From Arion vulgaris (lineage: Eukaryota > Mollusca > Gastropoda > Stylommatophora > Arionidae), in NCBI GenBank assembly GCA_020796225.1, contig CM036771.1, positions 31,006,703 to 31,070,702 on the forward strand: DNA of 64,000 nucleotides, read 5' to 3'. The notes below the pieces were generated by a model that was not told where the DNA came from, did no database searches, and saw nothing but the letters and a program-made list of their open reading frames with translations. Positions within the stretch are counted from its first letter, which is position 1, and each line of letters starts with the position of its first letter. Shown here piece by piece: positions 11,468-22,335 of this stretch. A program made the translations under genes and the position numbers.

Positions 11468-11765
11468 ACAGTCTACTTCTGTTACTGAATCATATTGTTA
11501 CTTCTCTACACAATCTACTTCGTTACAATCATAAATTACTTTCTCACAATCTCTTCTGTTATTTAATCATAAAATTACTTCTCTCACACAATCTACTTCT
11601 GTTCTTAATCATAAAATTACTTTCACACATACTTCTGTACTTAATCATAAAATTATTTCTCTCACACAATCTACTTCGTTACTTAATCATAAAATTACTT
11701 CTTCACACAATTTACTTCTGTTACTTAATCATAAATTACTTCTTCACACAGTCTACTTCTGCCAG
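11468..11765. repeat. ~44-bp tandem array
   Basis: About 6.5 copies containing TTAATCATAAAATTACTTCT and cacaca.tctacttctgtt. Single-base gaps are frequent. It abuts exon m's donor. Confidence 0.92.
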
Positions 11766-11770
11766 CTTAC

Positions 11771-11881
11771 ATATATTGGCTTTGGTTATGCATCCACAGA
11801 TGATAGTGTCTGCTGGCTTCCGAAAGACATGTATAAATACCATAATAACATGCTTGCTCAGCAATGAGCAACTGTGTGACG
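11771..11881 (-). CDS. Aminopeptidase exon m: Cx6C disulfide loop
   Basis: 111 nt, acceptor acttcaaatacag, donor GTAAGC. It reads VTQLLIAEQACYYGIYTCLS and continues EASRHYHLWMHNQSQY. The two Cys six residues apart (CYYGIYTC) match the first conserved domain IV disulfide, and WM is also conserved. The terminal AT joins G of exon n to make Met. Confidence 0.93.
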
Positions 11882-11984
11882 CTGTATTTGAAGTGTACAA
11901 AACAAATAAAAGTAAATATAGTCGTCAACATGGTCGGAGATAAATTATCAAGTTAATATGAATAATTATAAACTTAATTGAGTA

Positions 11985-12555
11985 ATGCTAACAACAGATG
12001 GTAATGGGATATATGAAATTAAAAGAAGAACAAACATGGTTTACAAAAATTAAACAACTCAAAACATTATGAAACGGAACTAATAAGAAAACAAAGATCA
12101 GAATACTTAGAGCATGCATATTGTCAGTGGCAACGTATGGGTGTGAAGCATGGGCATTTATTTAATAAGGCAGTGGAAAAACATTTATGTGCTTTTGAAT
12201 ATAAGTGTTGCAGAAGAGTCCTCCGTACAATATGAACAGGGAAGAGAACAAATAGATATATCCAGAAAGAACTTAAAATTAAAGAAAACTGGCTGATGCT
12301 ACAAATAAGAAAGAGAAAATTGAGGTATTTTAGACATAAAAAGACACGAAGCGCTGGAGAAGACCATCATGGAAGGATGCATACCGGCAAAGAGAAGAAG
12401 ACGAAGACCACGGAGAAGATGGATTCAGGATATAACTGATGGTTTGAACATGACGGCTGCAGAGGCAGGACATCTGGCCCATGAGAGAGAGAAATTCCGG
12501 AGGACTGTTGGGGTGGTAAAGTTCTGCTCAGGACAAGCTATTTAATGATGATGAA
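11985..12555 (+). mobile_element. LINE-H post-RT portion
   Basis: Frames include RILRACILSVATYGCEAWAF (classic post-RT 'YGCE.W') and the KTFMCF/CRRVL-type stretch, then an RRPRRRW-like basic tail and KFCSGQAI end. Multiple frameshifts. 12560-12710 after it holds nothing recognised. Confidence 0.75.
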
Positions 12556-12711
12556 TTGAGTAATGGTTTCACTATTAATGTAACATATACTCGTGCATGG
12601 TAAACACACATACAAGGTCTACCTTGTACGTCTGATTCAACAGATCATTTTATCCATGCTCATCTACCAACGTGACATCCTCTGAGTATTGGTAATGCTA
12701 CGTGACCCTCT

Positions 12712-12910
12712 ATAGGGTTGCCATGTTTTGATCTTCCAAAATAATGGCACTTCTATTAGGCTGCCATGTTTTGATCTTCCAAAATGATGACACCTCTGTA
12801 GGGCTGCTATGTTTTGATCTTCCAAAATGATGACACCTCTGTAGGGCTGCCATGTTTTGATCTTCCAAAATGATGACATCTCTGTTGGGCTGCTATGTTT
12901 GGATCTTCCG
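12712..12910. repeat. ~43-bp tandem array
   Basis: About 4.5 copies with GCTGCCATGTTTTGATCTTC and caaaatgatgacacctctgt. Confidence 0.93.
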
Positions 12911-12939
12911 AAAGTAACTTCTCGTAACATTAAATTCTA

Positions 12940-14840
12940 TTTCTTCTTCGTTTTCTTCTTCGCGAACGCCCGCTGTTAATTCAGACGGAAGGTCAAGACG
13001 CCTGGTATTGCGCTTCTGACTGATTTTTGCGTGTTCCTATTTTACCCTTTTAAGGGTGTCCCTCAACCATACGGACAGCCTCGTCGACTTTCGAGGCACT
13101 TGAAGCTTTGATCCTTCAAGAGTGATCGTTGCAGGAGACCTATTGTCCTTGTAACTCTTTCTCGGACAAAGTTCGTTTTAGTGAAGGCATAACGGTGACT
13201 TCTCTAACGGCTTTCCTGCCTTTGGTGAGGTCGTTCCATATGCAACGTAAGATAACCGCGCTTTAATGATCTTTTAGTGCCGTAAATTTGGTCTTAGATC
13301 TACGCTAAAGAGCATTAGTTTACATGCGCTGACTGGGTGAGGTCGTTAAGGTAAAGACCGAACGATTTCAACCTTCTAGGCTAGTCACAGGAAGTATCAC
13401 CTTTTTGTGTTGTTTTGTCAAACAAACGATCATATGTTGGCGGTATGCTTAGCCTTTATGTGATCATATGTTGGCAGTATGTTTAACCTTTATGTGATCA
13501 TATGTTGGCGGTATGCTTAGCCTTTATGTGATCTGAACCATGACATTAGGACGTCATCTGTATAGGATGATCGGCGTCCGAAAATTATTGCCCTTAGCCA
13601 ATGCTTGGGTTTGTATCAGTCAAGCGTTTGCATTATCAGCCATACTTTTAACCACGGTGAGTTTGTTCCTGAGTAGGAGTATTTTCTGCCGCTTCGGTTC
13701 GCGTGTCGTTACTTGGCAATTTGCAAGGATTTTACCTTGTATTTTCCCAGTCTCCGGGAAACACTGATCTGGGGCTGCGCACAGATATTCTAGAATCTAG
13801 AGAGTCGTTTCAATCGGTGCTAGCAACGCAACTGAAGTTTTGCGCTCGCCGCCATCACCCACCTCAGTTCTTCGGGGATGTTAGTTGTTTTGCCAACAGT
13901 ACCCTGCCCGGTTGTCCCGGGGAGGGCAGGTTCGTTAGGCACTAAAACGCAACTTTTATTATTTGTCCAACCATACCAACCTCAGTTCTTCCGAGGATGT
14001 TAGTTGTTTTGGCAACCGTGCATTGCCCGATTGTCCCAGGCAGGGCAGTTTCGTTAGGCAATGTACGGTTGCCAAAACAACTTTAGAATTTGCGCTCGGC
14101 CAACTTTACCCAATAGGTTTCTCCGCACTTAGCCTCATGTACGGGTTTCCGCATACCTTCTCATGTAGCGTCACAATGCTGCGTTGCCGTGTTTTCCGAG
14201 ATACTTGACGAAGTTTTTGTTTCGTTCGCACCTTTTTATTTATTCCAGCCCACAGCTGACAATTTGTTGCGGCCCTTTACTCCGTGGGAGTTGGGCCTCT
14301 TTTCTAATTTGGATGCACCTCTCATCTCTTCGTGTGCAGCCTTTCCCATCGGACGGGAAGCTGCTGTAAGACCATTGTGTTTACCTCTGCCGTCTCATTT
14401 ACCGTACCTCGCGACCGTTATGGCACGGAGCGTGACTCGTGCACAGGGCTCCGAGTTTTCGCTCCACGTCTCGGCTTTGGGATCCACCTCTCATCCTTTT
14501 AATTTGGTCACTTACTCTGGAGGAGTTATTATTTTGTTCTCGGACGCTCTTACGCTGCTGTTTCGTACTTTTGGGAACTTGGGAAAATTTTAACGGACAT
14601 CGGCCAGGAGATGCGTGCGTTGTTCAAGGATTTTCGAACCTGCATTGCTTTTCCGTGCTACACTGCTACCACTACCTGTAGTTCTCCCCGATCCATGTTC
14701 CCCTTGGCCATACCGGAACCGAAGACTGTTTTCAGGGTCATCACGTGGAGGTAGAGAGCAGGATCTTGATTAGCGCCCTTTCACTAACCCTGGCACATGT
14801 TGCCGCCATGCGCCTTTGACCCCAAATTCTATTTAAATTG
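12940..14840. other. GC-richer unclassified segment
   Basis: About 1.9 kb of visibly higher GC than its surroundings, without an ORF above 134 codons on either strand. It holds a 34-bp triplicate at 13428-13530 (CATATGTTGGCGGTATGC) and an imperfect duplication (13860-13950 against 13980-14070) around ggatgttagttgttttg. Its base composition suggests a decayed LTR or DIRS-type element or other foreign insertion. I recognise no protein domain. Confidence 0.45.
13428..13530. repeat. 34-bp triplicate
   Basis: Three copies of a 34-bp unit with CATATGTTGGCGGTATGC and ttagcctttatgtgat. The second copy has one substitution. Confidence 0.95.
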
Positions 14841-14934
14841 TGTTCCATCTAATGTATATTTTTCTGATCACCTCATATTTTCTTAGAATATCTTCCTTTT
14901 GCATCACATGTCCATAATATTGCGTGCATGTGAA

Positions 14935-15865
14935 ATTTTTAAAATTAAATTTTACAAGTTAAAGAGACTTGACTGAATCCACACTAGGACGATTTCTTTC
15001 ACTAGTCAATTAAAAAAAAGTTAATTACATATCCTTTGCAGGTCTTTGCAAATTAACCCCAGCTTTTTAACGCTGTTTGTGAATTTTATAGGCATTATTA
15101 CATTCAGTAGTTTGCCATTGCTTTCTGAACGGGTGGTGTGCCATCGTCCTTTTGTAAAAATACATGCGAAACAATTTCAAACCAAACTGTCCGCAGAGTG
15201 ATTTGACCTCAGAACATCGGGGTTAATAGAGAGAGTCACTGTCCCCTAAGCCACAGAGGCCACCTACTAGTCAATTGGACACGAATTAAAGAAAATAGTC
15301 TTTCTACCGAAGCATTATGTGCTGGAATATCAAAGAAGAACTGAGCTATCTTCACGGTTTCAGAGTACATTTCACTACTCGTACCGTTTTAATAGTCGCA
15401 CTTATTTTTGCGTTGTACGTGATTTGTATAGGTAAATGCAAAGTTCTCCTTTTCCATTTTCCTTGCTGGTTCCACTCAAGCGCTTGTTTAGTGACACTCA
15501 GCTGTGTCTACCGCATTGTGTGCTGGAACCATTGATATTTTGTTCTCTTAACCTGGGTCATCATTGATGCTAACTAGTTGTAAAGAAAAAAAGTGAATAA
15601 AACAACTAATATAAAAACGAAAAGCACACTAATGTGCATTAATATTTTGTTTGCTTTTATGAATCTTAGTAATCTTCCAAAGATTGTAGATTCTGTTTCG
15701 AGTGCTAAGCTAGAAAATCAAATGTTACGCTGTTACAACATGATGTCGCTAACAGTGTGTTAATTTGGTCTTGGTGACAGTAAAATTGCTGACAAATCTA
15801 CGAATTTTCCAAATAAGTTGGGAACGCTCAGATTTACTCATGAAATGAGGACGTGGCAGCAAAAA
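14935..15865 (-). pseudogene. hAT-A relic, minus copy
   Basis: The complement of 15280-15440 reads the hATC dimerisation motif (FDIPAHNASVERL.F-like), with a homologous plus copy at 26310-27600. Flanks (tttggaagattactaag, catgaaatgaggacgtg) match that copy. It is interrupted by the SINE at 15012-15265. Confidence 0.75.
15012..15265 (-). mobile_element. SINE-5 with 11-bp target duplication
   Basis: 254 bp flanked by ACTAGTCAATT at 15001-15011 and 15266-15276. The hAT-A plus copy has this site only once, which proves insertion. On the minus strand the head is tRNA-like: box A tggcttagggg, box B-like gaggtcaaatc. Confidence 0.8.
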
Positions 15866-16231
15866 ATAGGGCGTATCTCAATCCTACCTTCTGTGACATA
15901 TTCAGAATAACGGTATTCAAATAGTCCTCTGTTTTATAAGATACACCTTTGGTGTAAATGAAATTTTGGATCTGTACCCATACGTTTCCGTCGTGCTCAT
16001 GCGCAAACCGACGACGACATGGGTGTCTCTGACGATAAGATATAACTACCTACTACACCAAAAACTTTTAATGTTGAAGGCACGTGAATGAAGTTTGAAA
16101 TGGGATCGACATAATAGCCTGAAAGAACGACTGACCAACGGACAGATGTTACAGTGGACAGATATTATAATGAACAAATGTTACAATGGTCTGTCATATG
16201 TTACCAAACAATTGCCAATATTATAACTTAC

Positions 16232-16308
16232 ATATTCACATGCCCTGTACTGATATTCAACATCCCAAGTTCACGAAAGGTGTCCGTGAGCTTAGCCCTC
16301 ATAAATTT
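16232..16308 (-). CDS. Aminopeptidase exon l: domain IV helix
   Basis: 77 nt, acceptor tttgactgcttccag, donor GTAAGTT. It reads KFMRAKLTDTFRELGMLNIS and continues TGHVN plus two bases of Ile. Phase 0 entry matches exon k and the AT|C junction matches exon m. The amphipathic sequence fits the helix 'Y....+..L+..LG' of M1 enzymes. Confidence 0.88.
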
Positions 16309-16478
16309 CTGGAAGCAGTCAAATATGTAATATTAGAGTTTTCATACGTTGCAACTGACACATTTTAAATAACATAGTATTTTATTTTTGAACAGAACGT
16401 AAAACTATTGATCTGTAGTTCTTGTTCTTGTGTCCAACATGTTTCAGATACATATTACTACAATGATGTAAATATGAT

Positions 16479-17141
16479 GGGGGAATTCGGTAGTATGATG
16501 GGCAAGAAGCTATTTTCGTTGTTTTCACATTAATGTAAAATTTGTATAACCATTTTGAAAGATTATGACTTAGAATAGAAGAAAAAAATTAGGAAAAAAA
16601 AAATGTCAAAGCGTTGCCATGGAAGCAATACAAAATGACCGCCAAAAATAAAATTTCAAATCCCTAAGGCTCTGAATCTAATGAATGTAAAGGAATTATG
16701 TTTTCACTCTAAGGTGCGCAATTGTAATATCTAAAATATTGCACATGATTATTAGGATATATTAAATATTTAATTTTTATACATTTTGGTTAAAAATTCC
16801 CTCAAAATTCGGTCAAAAAAGCTGTTGTGGGGCGGTGGGTGTGTTTACCCAAAAATTCATATAAAATGTAATATTTAATATATCCTAAAAATCATGTGTA
16901 ATTTTTTAGATATTACAACTGCTTACCTTAGAGTGAAAACAGAATTCATTTATATTCATTACTTTCAGAGCCTTAGGATTTAACTTTTGTGTTTGGCAGC
17001 CATTTTTATTGTTTCCATGACAACGTGTTGACATTATTTTTACTTATTTCTTCTTCTCTTTAAATCATAATATCTCAAAATTGTAATACAAATTCTACAT
17101 TAATATGAAAGCAATGAAAAAGTTTCAGACCAGAATCCCCC
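16479..17141. mobile_element. 663-bp foldback element
   Basis: Two roughly 300-bp arms in inverted order (16479-16795 and 16850-17141) around a short G-rich spacer. Matching blocks: ttttcactctaaggt, taaggctctga, aggatatattaaatatt, and ends ggggga.ttc. There is no ORF. Target duplication not clear. Confidence 0.85.
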
Positions 17142-17149
17142 TTAATCCA

Positions 17150-17800
17150 CTGTGGACAACAAACTGGGCAGTCAGATTTAGTCTGTTAGATTTCCCCAAA
17201 GCTTAGAATTCAGGTAGACTGGGTAGGGCGACATGTTGTTTCTTAGCTCATCGAGGAGAGGACTGTATTGTAGGACATGCCTTGGTGTCTTCTCCGCCTG
17301 TTGCTGTCGTCAGAGAGCTGTTTGACTTATTTCTAATCTATTTAAATGTATGTTGAGTCTGCAGTGTCTGGTACCTAAGCGAATATAAGGATCTGGTCTT
17401 CTGCTGAGGTCTTTGAGGAAGCTCTAGAATATAGCTTAGCATATATTTATTTGTCATCATTCTTTCTTATAGCCGAGTCTGTGTTAGAAGGCCATGATGA
17501 AATTGATGGTGCTGTCCATGTCTTCACTTGTTCCATACAGTCATGTCTCAGTTCAACTAGTGATAGGCCAATGTTTGTCTCATAAAACGGCTTAACGTCC
17601 AGGGACCTGGATTATGGGGTCAGCGTTTTCTAATGCAATGCCACATGGGCAAGTCGATGAATCGCAGATGTGAATTGTCGAGTAGATGTACTGACAAAGC
17701 CTACACTGACATTTGTTTAGTTTGAAGATGATACATTGACCCTCTCCTAATGACATCTGTTCTTGGTCTCGATAGAAGTAACTTGAGTGTAATACTTTCC
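17150..17800 (-). mobile_element. LINE-K 3' fragment
   Basis: 17160-17440 matches 43440-43760 (ccacaaactgggcagtcag, gttgagtctgcagtgtc), the region downstream of the LINE-K RNase H. 17560-17800 continues with a conserved LINE-like tail but no clean frame. Confidence 0.65.
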
Positions 17801-17934
17801 ATTTTTATGTTATGTTTAATCATTTTTATGATTTACTGCTAGGTCTACCCATAGTGCATTTGTTCCACTCGGGGCTCATGATAATATAAGGCATAAGAGC
17901 TCAGAAAAAATAATTCTCTGAAATCAGACTTCCC

Positions 17935-18165
17935 CTGTCAATACATATTAGGCCTTCCCCAACTGCTCTTTCCCTACGAGTTTCAAAACAGTGCCTGCCT
18001 TGCAATGGTTCCGGTCGGTCTTCTCACTGTCTGTCCTATCCATTGACAGCGTCTGTTCCTTAGCTTTTATCCTGTATCTGCTTAGTTCTTTTTCTGAGTT
18101 CCTCGTTCGTAATCTTATAATATCATCTCAGTCCATCTAAGTATCACATTGCTTGTAACAATAAT
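17935..18165 (-). mobile_element. LINE-I fragment
   Basis: Matches 21950-22090: atctgcttagttctttt.ct, gagttcctc.ttcgtaatctt, catctcagtcc. The complement encodes the LRWY..I..EELR-type post-RT piece. Confidence 0.65.
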
Positions 18166-18179
18166 AAAGCACAAGTCTA

Positions 18180-18630
18180 CATAATCTACAATAACAGCCG
18201 CCCATCGCAAGCGATGATGACAACAGTCTCAAATGTGTGCTGCCGCACTCTCTGGTATGTGCGGAGGTGACTGTAGAGTCCAATCCTCGAACACAATTTC
18301 ATACCACAGGTAGGGCAAACATGATCGAGGTTAGACTTGTGTGTGTTGTGTGTTCTATCTTTTCGAGCAGCTCGCTTTCTCTGTGCCTCAACGATATGAT
18401 GATTCTCAACTATGCAAATTTCTTTTGTGTTGTTACGGCGCCACATTTGGCGATCTTGTCCAGCATGTGGTGTCTTTATCGAAGCATTATAGAGACACTT
18501 TAAGACATGTTTTCTGTCCACCAGCTGATCGTCTGTCCTCTTCAAGCTCTCCATACGTCAACTGTTTAGGGATGCGTTTATCAGGCATCCGAGCAACCAT
18601 CCGACCCACCTCACTCAATAATCTATCGCT
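18180..18630 (-). mobile_element. LINE-C 3' end with C2H2 finger
   Basis: The minus strand reads QDRQMWRRNNTKEICIVENH, RKRAARKDRTHNTHKSNLDH and VCPTCGMKLCSRIGLYSHLR. The C2H2 knuckle is the C-terminus of the LINE-C ORF2 (compare 51850-52180), not a host zinc-finger gene. Confidence 0.8.
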
Positions 18631-18859
18631 TGTAACAATAACAAAGCATAAGTCTTTGTGGAATCACCCACTATAAATCCAGGTGCAATCATAACTCTTA
18701 ATACAGTGCATCTGGCTTATTTTTGCGTGAAGGTTTGATTTTCTTATCACCAGAACCCCTCGTCATTCTTCCTCCGACTTCAGAGGTACTTGTAGTTTAT
18801 ATGCCCAAGTAAAGTATTATAGACTTCTGTAGTTGAACCGCATATCTTGAGCATACCGG

Positions 18860-19030
18860 AATGGGTTACAGCGGGACTCCCGTGCGGTAGACCCATGTTA
18901 AATCCTCGGTAATGTCAATGATTGTTTTCTGTCGTGGGCATAAAAGAAGAATCGTAACCTAAACAGCTTCGTGACGACTGCACTAGCCATGCAGCTATTA
19001 AATTTCTCGGACTTACGTCCTATCTGTCCT
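18860..19030 (+). mobile_element. SINE-3 copy
   Basis: A tRNA-like head (gcgggactcccgtgcggtag, box B-like catgttaaatcctcgg), then tcaatgattg and gtgggcataaaag, and cgactgcactagccatgc. The same blocks appear inverted at 53395-53535. A second weak tRNA-like box (complement gcggttcgaggc) lies at 19087-19140. Confidence 0.6.
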
Positions 19031-19202
19031 ACGCCGCCCTAAAAAGTGGTACTACTGGCAATAACGACAGTATTTATTGGGGTTTTTTTTAAACAAAACT
19101 AGCCTCGAACCGCAGCATTTCCACGGCACTAGTACAGGGTGATATCAACGTTGCTATTGACGACCCATCTCCATTAGTTATTATAAAATTATTAACATGT
19201 TT

Positions 19203-19450
19203 GAATTCGTTATTGCACGTAAAACTAACGTAACGTATTCGTTATTGCACGTAAAACTAACGTAACGTATTCGTTATTGCACGTAAAACTAACGTAACGT
19301 ATTCGTTATTGCACGTAAAACTAACGTAACGTATTCGTTATTGCACGTAAAACTAACGTCACGTATTCGTTATTGCACGTAAAACTAACGTAACGTATTC
19401 GTTATTGCACGTAAAACTAACGTAACGTATTCGTTATTGCACGTAAAACT
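19203..19450. repeat. 32-bp tandem array
   Basis: Eight near-identical copies containing CGTTATTGCACGTAAAACTA followed by acgtaacgtatt. Confidence 0.97.
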
Positions 19451-19489
19451 AACAGAATACATATCAATTAGTTCTTGCTTTCAATACTA

Positions 19490-19915
19490 AAAGCGTATCT
19501 CCATTAGCTATCGCTTGTAAAACTAACAACATACATCTCCAATAATTATTGCTTGTAAAACTAACAACTTACATCTCCAATAATTATTGCTTGTAAAACT
19601 AACAACATACATCTCCAATAATTATTGCTTGTAAAACTAACAACATACATCTCCAATAATTATTGCTTGTAAAACTAACAACTTACATCTCCAATAATTA
19701 TTGCTTGTAAAACTAACAACATACATCTCCAATAATTATTGCTTGTAAAACTAACAACATACATCTCCAATAATTATTGCTTGTAAAACTAACAACATAC
19801 ATCTCCAATAATTATTGCTTGTAAAACTAACAACTTACATCTCCAATAATTAACGCTTGTAAAACTAACAACTTACATCTCCAATAGTTATTGCTTGTAA
19901 AACTAACAGCATACA
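19490..19915. repeat. 37-bp tandem array
   Basis: About 11.5 copies with ATCTCCAATAATTATTGCTT and gtaaaactaacaa. The end tgtaaaactaac is shared with the preceding 32-bp array, so the two units are probably related. Confidence 0.96.
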
Positions 19916-21065
19916 TCTTCAATAGTACAACTAATGCTTGTATAGCTAACAACATACATCTCCAATAGTACAACTAATGCTTATATAACTAACAGTATAC
20001 ATCTTCAATAGTACAACTAATGCTTATATAACTAACAGTATACATCTTCAATAGTACAACTAATGCTTATATAACTAACAACATACATCTTCAATAGTAC
20101 AACTAATGCTTATATAACTAACAACATACATCTTCAATAGTACAACTAATGATTGTATAACTAACAACATACATCTTCAATAGTACAACTAATGCTTATA
20201 TAACTAACAACATTCATCTTCAATAGTACAACTAATGCTTATATAACTAACAACATACATCTTCAATAGTACAACTAATGCTTGTATAACTAATAGTATA
20301 CATCTTCAATAGTACAACTAATGCTTGTATAACTAACAACATACATCTTCAATAGTACAACTAATGCTTATATAACTAACAACATACATCTTCAATAGTA
20401 CAACTAATGCTTATATAACTAACAACATACATCTTCAATAGTACAACTAATGATTGTATAACTAACAACATACATCTTCAATAGTACAACTAATGCTTAT
20501 ATAACTAACAACATTCATCTTCAATAGTACAACTAATGCTTATATAACTAACAACATACATCTTCAATAGTACAACTAATGCTTGTATAACTAATAGTAT
20601 ACATCTTCAATAGTACAACTAATGCTTGTATAACTAACAACATACATCTTCAATAGTACAACTAATGCTTATATAACTAACAACATACATCTTCAATAGT
20701 ACAATTAATGCTTATATAACTAACAGTATACATCTTCAATAGTACAACTAATGCTTATATAACTAACAGTATACATCTTCAATAGTACACTAATGCTTAT
20801 ATAACTAATAGTATACATCTTCAATAGTACAACTAATGCTTGTATAACTAATAGTATACATCTTCAATAGTACAACTAATGCTTATATAACTAACAACAT
20901 ACATCTTCAATAGTACAATTAATGCTTATATAACTAACAGTATACATCTTCAATAGTACAACTAATGCTTATATAACTAACAACATACATCTTCAATAGT
21001 ACAACTAATGCTTATATAACTAACAACATACATATTCAATAGTACAACTAATGCTTGTATAACTA
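19915..21065. repeat. 43-bp array with higher-order structure
   Basis: About 26 copies with CATCTTCAATAGTACAACTA and atgctt.tataactaa. A block of seven units (about 301 bp) bearing the same ordered variants (gattgtata, cattcatc, taatagtata) occurs twice in a row from about 20145 and about 20449. Confidence 0.96.
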
Positions 21066-21096
21066 AGATCAATCAATAGACAGCGCACAATCACCA

Positions 21097-21428
21097 GGAG
21101 CTTCGGAAAAAATAAATTACCAAACACAGGACTTGAACCATTTACCCTCATCTCTAACGGCACCCATTACTGTGATGGGCACAGTAAGCTTATAACATGC
21201 ATTTGTGGCAGGCATGTCGATCGAACCTTACCTGATTATTCTGTGTCTAGCTAAGACGAAGGGTTTGTCAAAGACACTCCTCAGTAAAGCCACTTTTTTT
21301 TTTAAATGGCTCGCTGGTTATGTTCGTAGGAACGCTCGTATTGCTAGGCTAGGAAGTGGGTGCCGTAAGAGATGAAGGTAAGTGGTTCAGGTTCTGTGTT
21401 TGGTAATTTGTTGTTTTTCGAAGCTCCT
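21097..21428. repeat. Inverted pair of tRNA-like SINE heads
   Basis: Arms 21098-21165 and 21358-21427 are inverted copies. On the right arm: tgccgtaagagatgaagg (box A-like) and gtggttcaggttctg (box B-like). A roughly 190-bp spacer separates them. Confidence 0.75.
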
Positions 21429-21545
21429 ATACTTGTACACTGTATATTTATTGATCACATTCATTGCTTTTGCTGCTTCCCCTAGTGTTCTTAGATAAAA
21501 AAAAACTGTGTTCTCATCTTGCACAAAAACCTAACAGATACTTAC

Positions 21546-21672
21546 ACGAAATGGCTCATGTACAGAAGTCAAGAGTAACTTTTCATCCACAAATTTCAGT
21601 TCTTTTTCAGCTGCAGACCAAGGGACGTAATCTTTTTCCTTGTGCAGATAATCACTTATCTCAAGAGCAGAA
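21546..21672 (-). CDS. Aminopeptidase exon k: domain IV, DYVPW
   Basis: 127 nt, acceptor tgctaacatcag, donor GTAAGT. It reads SALEISDYLHKEKDYVPWSA and continues AEKELKFVDEKLLLTSVHEP and FR, in phase 0 at the 3' end. 'YL..E.DY.PW.A' is the conserved start of the helical repeat domain. Confidence 0.94.
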
Positions 21673-21763
21673 CTGATGTTAGCATGACCGGACCTGATCC
21701 CCAAATATATATGAAAATATTATTCAGTAAATGTATTGCATAATTATTGTTCTTCTTCACCTT

Positions 21764-22205
21764 TCAACTCTCAACGTAGCACAGGTCTTCAACAAACTTC
21801 TTCCAGCTCTTCCTCTCTCTTACCATCCCTTCCAATTCTTTCCATGTTTTACCTATCCTTTTAATATCAGTCTCCAGCTCTCTTCTCCATGTCTGTCTAG
21901 GCCTTCCTCTACTTCTCTTTCCTGCGGTTCCAAAACATTTCCTGTCTTGCAATGCTTCCGGTCAGTCTTCTAAATCGGTGTCTTATCTATCGCCAGCGTG
22001 TCTTCCTGAGCTCTTTCTCCACTTGGTATCTGCTTAGTTCTTTCTCTCAGTTCCTCTTTCGTAATCTTACCATACCATCTCAGTCCCTCTATTCCACGTA
22101 AACATCCATTTATGAAAGTCTGTAGTTTTCTGTTGGTTTCTTTTGTTGTCCTCTATATTTCCTAACCATAGAACAGAGGTAGAATTTGTAATCTATCATT
22201 AACTC
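21764..22205 (-). mobile_element. LINE-I post-RT portion
   Basis: The minus strand reads KRSRGRPRQTWRRELETDIK and WKELEGMVRERKSWKKFVED (the 'GRP..TW+R...W..L...A.+R..W' tail of LINE ORF2). Upstream is FINGCLRGIEGLRWYGKIT. Frameshifted. Confidence 0.8.
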
Positions 22206-22335
22206 TTGCAATACTACAAGCCACTTGAATATCTGTTCCGATTGTATCAATTGTTCAACAAGCCAGCACACAAATAAACAAAGGATTAAATAAAAACAAA
22301 ATTACTCACAAGATCGATTTGTTATTTGTTGTATA

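Noticed and set aside
18186..18554. Host C2H2 zinc-finger gene
   Set aside because: The same C-terminus occurs at 37898 and at the end of the RT-bearing LINE-C (52070), so it belongs to the retrotransposon.
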